Assembly (NCBI GenBank): GCA_002501605.1
Contig: DANW01000039.1
Coordinates: 1 to 27,852 of the forward strand
Direction: 5' to 3'
DNA length: 27,852 nt
Origin: Euryarchaeota archaeon UBA28
Lineage (GTDB): Archaea; Thermoplasmatota; Poseidoniia; Poseidoniales; Thalassarchaeaceae
The position numbers and the translations under genes are program-made. Each line of letters starts with the position of its first letter. The stretch's first letter is position 1. The notes under the pieces were generated by a model. That model made no database searches. It was not told the origin of the DNA and saw only the letters and a list, made by a program, of their open reading frames with translations. Below, piece after piece: positions 1-7,128 of this stretch.

Positions 1-414
1 GACAGGCTGATAGATTTCTTGCAAGTCAGAGGGGGTAAAATTCAGTCTAAGGAGGATGGTTTACGTAGGTTGGAAGAGCTTGGAATAGAGAATCGTTTTC
101 TATCTAGCCCTTATGTAATCAAGGTTCTAGGGATTCAGGAGGAAAATGGAGTCGCTGGGGATGAAGAGGTAGTTGGCGATGACTGGTGGGAAAGCGGGTA
201 TGATTCGAGTGAGAAGGATGGGGGCAATAGGGGTACTAGAATGAACTTGGGTAGTACGATCGCATCCCCCTCCTCTCCTGCCGTAGACTCATGCGGACAT
301 CCTGGTTGCGATGTTGATGTCAGTGCCTTCGACTTTCGATGCTACACCTGTCGAAATAGGTTCTGCTCTGAGCATGCGGGATCTGGGATAGATTGCAATA
401 ATTGCACAAAATAA
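1..414 (+). CDS. Zinc-finger protein with AN1-like C-terminus (5' partial)
   Basis: The reading frame is open from the first base, so this is the 3' end of a longer gene; a TTG at 19 is a possible but weak start. The last 40 or so residues hold a cysteine/histidine array: CGHPGC, then CYTC, then CSEH, then CNNC at the extreme C-terminus. The spacing and the aromatic FRCYTCRNRFC core resemble the AN1-type zinc finger found in eukaryotic stress proteins and in some archaea. Upstream is an acidic, Gly/Ser-rich linker, and before that a helical segment around LRRLEELGIENRF that I cannot assign. The TAA at 412-414 directly abuts the stop codon of the convergent helicase gene. Function is unknown; a zinc-stabilised protein-interaction role is inference. 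Confidence 0.7.
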   Translation, partial: DRLIDFLQVRGGKIQSKEDGLRRLEELGIENRFLSSPYVIKVLGIQEENGVAGDEEVVGDDWWESGYDSSEKDGGNRGTRMNLGSTIASPSSPAVDSCGHPGCDVDVSAFDFRCYTCRNRFCSEHAGSGIDCNNCTK

Positions 415-3204
415 TCACAAAAATACGCTTTTTCGATGGAATGAGGTTTCTGGTGACAGGCCTGCCCTCTTGATGGTACTAACGGTTTCCTTTCCGCTCC
501 TGCTGTGGCCATAGACTACCTCTCCGGGACTAACCTTGAAGTTCCACTGTTTCTCAAACACCTTGGCATCCTCGATGTTTCTGCATAGTATCTTAGGAAC
601 TGCGTGATACATCGCCAGGGTGTTACTCTCCTTACGGAAGAACTTGGCTAGGACTTCAGGGAGCATCTCACTCAACCATGTTTCGCTTATGATTCTGACT
701 TCCCTTGGAATTACGTATCTAGGATTTTCAAGAGGCCCGAGTACCTCCTGCATGGCTTCCGCAAAAATCTCCGATTCCTCCTCAGTCGCGTCTTCTAGGT
801 ACGCCCTTAGCCAACCCCCTCCTCTATTCCCCCCTCCGACCTTTGCACCATATCCTATGTGCCCAAGGGCTTGTAAAGAAGTCGCTACAACATTTGATAT
901 GGCCTGAACAAGAGATTCGTCGGTCCACTCAGCTAGTCCGAGTCTACGTGCAATTGGAAAACCTTCCCCGAATGCACCTTTGATCTCTATTGCCTCTTTG
1001 GGAACTGCATTGAAAGGTTGTCCGATACCCCAAAGATCTCGGGTCCTAGGTCTGTTCATTGCTCTCATCAACATTTCTTCATTGAATATCTGCATTGTTT
1101 CGGATACTCCTTCCGGCTCAGCCTCGGTGAAGGCCGCGTGGACATGTCCAACTCCCTTTTCGATGGCTCCATCATCACATACTCCATACAGTTGCTTGTG
1201 CTTGCGCTTGAATCTTAGATAGTCATCAAATCCCTTGGTGAATTCATCAGCCAGACATATGATATCCCAGTTGTTAGCTACTTTATCAGGCCAGTGTTTG
1301 TCGAGCCTGAAAGACCTGCCTCTAAGTTGATTGATACTCATACTTGTTGTTACCGTGGTAAGGTCGATGAGTACATTTATTCTACTAGCATCCCATCCTT
1401 CTCCAAGAAGACCCCTTGTGCCAACAATACATTTTGTCACCCCTTCTTGGAATAATTCCGTAATCATCATCGTGTAATATCTTGGTAGCCAATCCTTACC
1501 CTTACCACGAATCTCAAAGTACTCACCTCGCTCAATATAGTCGAATTTTATATCCAGATTTCTCTCAAAAGACCACTTTTCGAATCTAGGAAATATTCTC
1601 TCCAATAAATCATCATCAACAAGCACTGTAGTACCAGTCATTAAAACTGGATCTAGACGATCGGTATCCTCTGTACCGAGGATAGCTCGGAAAGCTGCCA
1701 CTGCTCCGCCAGCATCATCATCCAGAACTCCCTCCACTAATGCGGTTGCAGAAGTCTTCTCGAAGTCGGTAACAATCACAGCTCTAATGTCGGGGCCGAG
1801 TGCCCTCATCTCTGTGCCAAGGATATTTCTGAGTGCGTCGTACTTTGCGGAGGCATATGCCATCACCCTGCCAACGGGGGATGCGCATAACCTAGGACCG
1901 CTACCCGTAATTTGTAGACCTGTCATCCTCAGTTTTCTTTTCGCTTCCTCTGCTAGGGAATGATCGTCCATGCTTTTTGACCTCATGAGGCCATTCCTGA
2001 TGTAACGATCTAGTACGGTAATTAGAATGTCCATACTCCTTCCTGCTGATGCAAGATCAGGAGGAGGGGGAGGGACATTAGGAGGCAAGCTCAGATTTCT
2101 GTTTGTTAGATACGCTCTAGCCGCATCAGCTAGTCTTGGATCCCTTCTATAGAATGCATTCCAATCCTTTGCTTTGCCTCCCGGTAAGAGTAGTCCATCT
2201 AGGACCTTGGCCAGCCAAACATCAAGTCTGGGTGCTCGTCCTTCTCTATCTTGAGGCCCCCTGCTTAGTTCTTCGAGAAGTTCGTTGAAATCCTTGTCAA
2301 CATTGGCTATGTATTTCAGCTCATCAGATGAGGGGCGGACGAAGTAAGCCAAGTCCTGATATGGAGCGAGATTGGCATCTCTGACAAGTGCTGGAACTGG
2401 GACTTCATAGTCAACCTCTCCAAATAGTTCTAGATATCTACTTGAAGAAGATTCGCTAGCTTTGTCAGGAGGGGTGGCAGTAAGCCCCAATATTATTGGA
2501 TTTCCGAGAAATTCCTTAATCTCGACTAGCACCCTACCCCAATGGTCCATTAGGTGATGGCACTCATCGAGGATGATTAGCCCTATTCCCGTCTCGGCGA
2601 GTCTCTTCAGATTGTCCTGTGAGGACTCATGGAGGACCCATAGAGCGTTTCCATGTTCAGAGAGAGAGTCTCTAACCTTCTTTCTGAAATGTCCCATTCT
2701 ATCAGAGTAGTATTCCGGATTCTTCTCCTCCAAATCTCCTATCCATGCCTGAGCACTCTCCTCATCTTCCGCCTCTACGGAGCCATCTTCCGGATTCGGT
2801 GTCATCAGACTACTAATCCACAATTCCATTGCCGATTCATCCAGGTTCTCTCCGCCTCTCTTTGGGAGCGTGACTGACTGGTATGTCAGAGAGGTGAGGA
2901 TACCTGGATTCTTTGGGTCTGTTCCTATATCACCTTCCCTACCATCCAGATGGAATAATTCCTTTGCTCTCTCGACCCATTGGGCCTGTATGGCGGAGTT
3001 GGGGCTCAAAACCAATGTAGGGAGTCTGACTAAATCTGACCAGACATATAATCCCAAAACAGTCTTTCCGGAACCAGGTGGGGCTACGATGAGTAATTCC
3101 TTAGAGTTCTGATCCAGCTCTTTCTTTATAACTTCAGAAGAAGCAACCTGAGATGGCCTGAGTTTTCCTGTGAACCCAATTTTCCCGAAACTGGACTCAG
3201 TCAT
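415..3204 (-). CDS. Superfamily 2 DEAD/DEAH-box helicase
   Basis: This 929-residue protein has a full SF2 helicase set. LRPSQ at 15-19 precedes Walker A APPGSGKT at 41-48, TYQS lies near 107, the DECH box is at 213-216, GLTATPP near 240, and GEGWDAS then QLRGRSFRLD mark motifs V and VI in the second RecA lobe. The pattern is closest to XPB-like and restriction-subunit-like (ResIII) helicases. About 400 residues separate motif III from motifs V/VI, much more than in a minimal helicase, and some 250 residues follow motif VI. DNA repair or DNA translocation is the likely role but the substrate is unknown. The ATG at 3204 lies 47 bases after the leuS stop, so the two are probably co-transcribed. 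No Shine-Dalgarno is visible; the bases before the ATG are instead CCTCCTCC-like. Confidence 0.9.
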   Translation of the reverse strand: MTESSFGKIGFTGKLRPSQVASSEVIKKELDQNSKELLIVAPPGSGKTVLGLYVWSDLVRLPTLVLSPNSAIQAQWVERAKELFHLDGREGDIGTDPKNPGILTSLTYQSVTLPKRGGENLDESAMELWISSLMTPNPEDGSVEAEDEESAQAWIGDLEEKNPEYYSDRMGHFRKKVRDSLSEHGNALWVLHESSQDNLKRLAETGIGLIILDECHHLMDHWGRVLVEIKEFLGNPIILGLTATPPDKASESSSSRYLELFGEVDYEVPVPALVRDANLAPYQDLAYFVRPSSDELKYIANVDKDFNELLEELSRGPQDREGRAPRLDVWLAKVLDGLLLPGGKAKDWNAFYRRDPRLADAARAYLTNRNLSLPPNVPPPPPDLASAGRSMDILITVLDRYIRNGLMRSKSMDDHSLAEEAKRKLRMTGLQITGSGPRLCASPVGRVMAYASAKYDALRNILGTEMRALGPDIRAVIVTDFEKTSATALVEGVLDDDAGGAVAAFRAILGTEDTDRLDPVLMTGTTVLVDDDLLERIFPRFEKWSFERNLDIKFDYIERGEYFEIRGKGKDWLPRYYTMMITELFQEGVTKCIVGTRGLLGEGWDASRINVLIDLTTVTTSMSINQLRGRSFRLDKHWPDKVANNWDIICLADEFTKGFDDYLRFKRKHKQLYGVCDDGAIEKGVGHVHAAFTEAEPEGVSETMQIFNEEMLMRAMNRPRTRDLWGIGQPFNAVPKEAIEIKGAFGEGFPIARRLGLAEWTDESLVQAISNVVATSLQALGHIGYGAKVGGGNRGGGWLRAYLEDATEEESEIFAEAMQEVLGPLENPRYVIPREVRIISETWLSEMLPEVLAKFFRKESNTLAMYHAVPKILCRNIEDAKVFEKQWNFKVSPGEVVYGHSRSGKETVSTIKRAGLSPETSFHRKSVFL

Positions 3205-3251
3205 GATTATCTGAGGAGGAGGTATTGATTGAAAATTTCCCCTTGGTGATA

Positions 3252-6110
3252 TCAGAGAAATGCAATCCCCGGTTCTAATGGGAAAGACACTCTGGCCTTT
3301 CCAGCCACGTCCTCCCCCTCACCAACTCTGTAGGATTCCACGTTTTCAATACCCAGAGATTTGGCAATGAAGGACGAATTCATATTTATCATCGAAGATT
3401 CATCGAAACCATTCCTCAATAGTGTCTTTTGTCCGTGGGACCATGTGTTTATTCTACCTCTCTTTTTCTTCGTGCCCGAGGTCATTGACATCCAAGTCTG
3501 GAAGATTTCTCCTCTCAATGATTCATTGCCGAAAATTGGTAAATTTTTGAGATAATCCTGTCCCTTCGCTCTGAAGTCAAAATCTGAAAGTGCCATCTCG
3601 ATAGCATTGGAAGCTAACTCTGATTTCCACAGAGGCGATGTTTGTATGACCATCTTTGTTATGGGTCCCTCAGAGTGCTTCTGTGCGAGAATCTTGATGT
3701 TCCTCGCAGAGTCAATCAATTCTCGTAAGTATTCTTCCATCGCCAAGGTATGTGACCAATCCTTGGAAGATAGATCGGAGAGATCGGAGAGAGTGTTTGA
3801 GGCCAGTAGACCTTCTCCACCTAAAGAATCCCAAAATTCCTCCGCCACGTGAGGTGTAGCTGGTGCCAACATCTCAGCCCAATTAGACATGTAGCGGTGT
3901 ATTGTGGATTTATCCGAGCCTCCTCTTCTGCGATACCACTGCCAGTCCGAGAGCATCTCGAAGTGACTAATCATAACACCTTCTCGTAGGCTGACATTAT
4001 CCATCGCTTCAACCCATCTTGTCCGGCTTTCAGATAGGCGACCCAGCAACCAATCGTCCATCCCACTTTGTTGGGATTCAATGCTTGGTGCGTTTCTGAA
4101 AGCCTCAACAATCTGATTCAGTTGGCGATTGTTTGCCTCCAAGGCACTATCAGACCAATCCATCCCGGCCTCTGGATTAGCTCCGAAGAGAATGAAAAGG
4201 CGTACGGTATCTGCCCCGAACTTCTCGACCATCTCACCCGGACTAATTGTATTGCCGAGTGATTTGCCCATTTTTACTGATCTAGTACTGAGTTTATTCC
4301 CACAGCTAGGGCAGTCCCCTCCAAAATTATCTACGTGATATTCCGAATTGCAATCAACACAGAATGGCGCTGGAGCGTTTAGCATACCTTGACAGACTAG
4401 ACGTCCAAAGGGCTCGCCAATCAGATTCATTCCTAAATCCCGTGTTGCCTTAGTGAAAAATCGAGCATAGAGAAGGTGCATCACAGCATGCTCGATTCCT
4501 CCGATGTACAGATCTACTCCTCCCTCTAACCAATAGTTCACCTTCTCAGATTCAAATGGCTCTGATGAATTATTTGAATCAGCGAATCTCATGAAATACC
4601 AAGAGGAGTCGTAGAAGGTATCCATGGTATCTGTCTCACGTTTCGCTTGTCGGCCACAATCTGGGCATGTGGTCTGAAGAAACTCATTGTTTGAGGCTAG
4701 AGGATTTCCACTGTCCTCCCAGCTGAATTTGACATTCAAAGGGAGCTCTACTGGCAAATCCTCAGATCTAACAGGTACTACTCCGCAATCCTGACAATGG
4801 ACCATTGGTATGGGGGTCCCCCAGAATCTTTGTCGGCTCAAAAGCCAGTCTTTGAGCCTATATTGAACTGTACCGTGACCAGATCCCTCCTCCTCCAGAG
4901 TCGAGATCACTGTCTTCTTCGCCTCATCACCGAAAAGACCATCGAAAGACTCTCTATCTGAGTTGACCATCCAACCTAGACCGTCAAAAACGGGATTTTC
5001 TTCCTCTGCCTCGAGGCTCCTTTTCCTTGCGAGTACTGGTCTAACTGGGATTCCATATTTCTTAGCAAAGTCATAGTCCCTCTGGTCATGACCGGGTACT
5101 CCCATTACTGCACCAGTACCATAACTTGCAACTACGAAATTGCCGGCATAAATCGGAACCTCCTCTCCACTGAGTGGGTTGATTGCATTCTTTCCAAGAG
5201 GAACTCCTTTCTTCTCCTTGAGCATGTTAATTCTCTCGAATTCTGTCATTTTCGAGCACTCGTCCCTAAGTGCGACAAAGTCTTCTTCGTACTCTGTACC
5301 AGATACTAGTTCTTGACAAAGGGAATGCTCTGGAGAAAGTGTGACAAAGGTCACTCCAAAAATAGTATCGGGTCGTGTCGTGAAAGCTCCAATTGTGGAC
5401 TCTGTCCCAGCTACTTTGAAATTGATATGGGCTCCCTGAGAGCGCCCAATCCAGTTCCTCTGCATTGTTTTCACGTTTTCTGGAAACTGTATCTCATCAA
5501 GCTCGTCCAATAGCTCATCGGCATAGGTAGTCATCTTCAGGAACCACTGAGCCATATCTTTCTGGACTACCTCGAGGCCACATCTCCAACATCGGTTGTT
5601 CTTTACTTGCTCATTTGCCAATACCGTGTCGCAATCGTTACACCAATTAACCGGAGCGAATCTTCTCTCGACAAGTCCCGCCTCATAGAATTTCAAGAAT
5701 ATCTCTTGATTCCATCGATAATACTCAGGGGTTGAGGTTGCAAATATTCTTTTCCAATCATATGAATATCCCATTCTCTCTTGATCGGCTCTGATCATGG
5801 CGATGTTTCTTTCTGTAACTGTGTGTGGATGGCCGGATTCCTTCTTTGCAGCATTTTCTGCCGGCATACCAAATGAGTCGTACCCCATTGGATACAGGAC
5901 ATTCTTTCCCATCATCCTCTGAAATCTAGCCATGGCATCCCCTATCGAGTAGTTTCTGACATGCCCCATATGCATATTCCCAGAAGGGTATGGGAACATC
6001 TCAAGGCAGTAGAACTTAGGTTTGGAAGCGTCTGCTTCGACCTCGAAAACTCTCTTATCTTCCCATACACGTTGCCATTTATTCTCGACTTCATGGGCAT
6101 CATACGACAT
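3252..6110 (-). CDS. leuS: Leucyl-tRNA synthetase, bacterial type
   Basis: This is a class Ia synthetase that charges tRNA-Leu in the cytoplasm. Numbering from the ATG at 6110 (952 residues), the HIGH motif is HMGH at 47-50, a CxxC pair at 157/160 and another at 174/177 form a zinc site, the CP1 editing domain carries TTRPDTIFG near 245 and GTGAVMGVPGHDQRDYDF near 331, and the KMSKS motif appears as KMGKS at 613-617. A second CxxC...CxxC ribbon (584/587 and 600/603) sits just before it. The domain order and sequence resemble bacterial LeuRS rather than the archaeal/eukaryotic form, suggesting ancient transfer. A GTG at 6119 is an alternative start, but GAGGTGAG just upstream of the ATG at 6110 looks like its ribosome binding site. 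The C-terminal extension makes it longer than a typical bacterial LeuRS of about 860 residues. Confidence 0.96.
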   Translation of the reverse strand: MSYDAHEVENKWQRVWEDKRVFEVEADASKPKFYCLEMFPYPSGNMHMGHVRNYSIGDAMARFQRMMGKNVLYPMGYDSFGMPAENAAKKESGHPHTVTERNIAMIRADQERMGYSYDWKRIFATSTPEYYRWNQEIFLKFYEAGLVERRFAPVNWCNDCDTVLANEQVKNNRCWRCGLEVVQKDMAQWFLKMTTYADELLDELDEIQFPENVKTMQRNWIGRSQGAHINFKVAGTESTIGAFTTRPDTIFGVTFVTLSPEHSLCQELVSGTEYEEDFVALRDECSKMTEFERINMLKEKKGVPLGKNAINPLSGEEVPIYAGNFVVASYGTGAVMGVPGHDQRDYDFAKKYGIPVRPVLARKRSLEAEEENPVFDGLGWMVNSDRESFDGLFGDEAKKTVISTLEEEGSGHGTVQYRLKDWLLSRQRFWGTPIPMVHCQDCGVVPVRSEDLPVELPLNVKFSWEDSGNPLASNNEFLQTTCPDCGRQAKRETDTMDTFYDSSWYFMRFADSNNSSEPFESEKVNYWLEGGVDLYIGGIEHAVMHLLYARFFTKATRDLGMNLIGEPFGRLVCQGMLNAPAPFCVDCNSEYHVDNFGGDCPSCGNKLSTRSVKMGKSLGNTISPGEMVEKFGADTVRLFILFGANPEAGMDWSDSALEANNRQLNQIVEAFRNAPSIESQQSGMDDWLLGRLSESRTRWVEAMDNVSLREGVMISHFEMLSDWQWYRRRGGSDKSTIHRYMSNWAEMLAPATPHVAEEFWDSLGGEGLLASNTLSDLSDLSSKDWSHTLAMEEYLRELIDSARNIKILAQKHSEGPITKMVIQTSPLWKSELASNAIEMALSDFDFRAKGQDYLKNLPIFGNESLRGEIFQTWMSMTSGTKKKRGRINTWSHGQKTLLRNGFDESSMINMNSSFIAKSLGIENVESYRVGEGEDVAGKARVSFPLEPGIAFL

Positions 6111-6123
6111 CTTTCTCACCTCA

Positions 6124-6230
6124 AATCCTAGTAGAACTAGGCTCCTTGTTGAAGGACCAGTAATTCTGGTCGTCTCTCTGATGAGAGCCCCACTGGGGAT
6201 AATCTTACCATAGTCCTCCTAGAGGAGGGG
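6124..6230. promoter_or_regulatory. Array of six small hairpins between leuS and MBL gene
   Basis: The gap between the divergent leuS and hydrolase genes is tiled almost end to end with perfect short inverted repeats: CCTAG/CTAGG at 6127-6141, TCCTT/AAGGA at 6143-6156, GACCAG/CTGGTC at 6155-6171, CTCTC/GAGAG at 6174-6187, CCCC/GGGG at 6188-6198 and CCTC/GAGG at 6215-6228. The arms differ in sequence, which argues for RNA structure rather than repeated operator copies. The last hairpin contains the GGAGG that serves the downstream TTG start at 6236, so it could occlude that ribosome binding site. On the other strand the array would lie in the leuS leader. Which transcript carries it is unresolved. 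Confidence 0.5.
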
Positions 6231-6235
6231 CGATT

Positions 6236-7009
6236 TTGAACCCTGCCCCCTTCAGTACTTCCACCATAGCTATTGGATATGACTGGTTGCGACAGAATAT
6301 GCTGGAGGAGGGCGAGTTCGACAAGACTGTGACGAGGAACGGGATAGAAGTCTGGGTCACTCAGATGGGAGACTACATGAATATGAATACTGCATTTATA
6401 GACAGAAGAAATGGGGTAGTTGCCATTATCGACCCTTTCGATTCAGTGAGGTGGGCTGAGGAACTCGCACGTGAGGGACTGAAGCCCACTCACTTACTGT
6501 ATACCCACACTCACAGAGATCATGTTGTCGGCTACTCTTCAATGATTAAGCTGAATCCTGAAGTGGAGGTCTGGGGACATGAAGATGCCAGAGTCCCCGA
6601 GCTCGTTAACCATGTTGTCTTCGAAAGGGTTGATTTCACGAGGACTTGGAAAAATTCACGTAACACTTCTGTTGAGTGGGATGTCGGCTCAATTTCACTG
6701 ATTGTTACACATTCGCCGGGACATGCTCCTGGACATGTCACAATCCATGGACATGGAGTCTATCACGCTGGCGATCTCCTATTCACTAATGGCATGGGAA
6801 GGGTGGACTTACCCGGCAGTAATCCAGGGGACCAGTGGAGCAGTATTCGCCATGCAAGGAGTATTCTCGAAAGTCTGCCAGAAGACTGGAGGCTCATACC
6901 GGGTCACAGGTATGGTTGGATTGATGGGACTACACCGGATTGGGTAAGTATAGGGGATGCTTTGTCGTATAATTATGCTCTGAATGACCCTTTATTGGAC
7001 GAGTTGTAG
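6236..7009 (+). CDS. Metallo-beta-lactamase-fold hydrolase (glyoxalase II-like)
   Basis: This 257-residue protein has the metallo-beta-lactamase metal motif THTHRDH with ligands H91, H93, D95 and H96. Further ligands are expected at H163 (SPGHAPGH), D180 (HAGDLLFTNG) and H224 (IPGHRYG). The layout matches hydroxyacylglutathione-hydrolase-like members that hydrolyse thioesters or related esters using two metal ions, usually zinc or iron; the exact substrate cannot be told. No signal peptide is seen, so it is cytoplasmic. The TTG start at 6236 is supported by AGAGGAGGGG seven or so bases upstream; the next in-frame ATG, at residue 22, would cut into the N-terminal part. It is divergent from leuS and convergent with aceE. 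Confidence 0.88.
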   Translation: MNPAPFSTSTIAIGYDWLRQNMLEEGEFDKTVTRNGIEVWVTQMGDYMNMNTAFIDRRNGVVAIIDPFDSVRWAEELAREGLKPTHLLYTHTHRDHVVGYSSMIKLNPEVEVWGHEDARVPELVNHVVFERVDFTRTWKNSRNTSVEWDVGSISLIVTHSPGHAPGHVTIHGHGVYHAGDLLFTNGMGRVDLPGSNPGDQWSSIRHARSILESLPEDWRLIPGHRYGWIDGTTPDWVSIGDALSYNYALNDPLLDEL

Positions 7010-7027
7010 CATAAAATCTCCTTACTT

Positions 7028-7083
7028 TCTCCTGAATCTGGAGATCACGGATCCTAATGTGGCCAAAATTATCTTATTTTTCC
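7028..7083 (+). terminator. Possible terminator after MBL gene
   Basis: A perfect 5-bp hairpin (TCTCC at 7028-7032 with GGAGA at 7040-7044) is followed about 30 bases later by the T-rich stretch TTATTTTTCC. Archaeal terminators are mainly T-runs, so the T-rich stretch is the likely signal and the hairpin may be incidental. The 119-base convergent gap holds nothing else I recognise. Confidence 0.3.
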
Positions 7084-7128
7084 AAATCCATGTAGCTAAT
7101 TTCACAGCTCTTCTGAATCTACCCATTA

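Noticed and set aside
6124..6230. A tRNA gene in the leuS gap
   Set aside because: There are several hairpins, but no cloverleaf spacing, no 7-base acceptor pairing and no GTTCRANNC T-loop on either strand.
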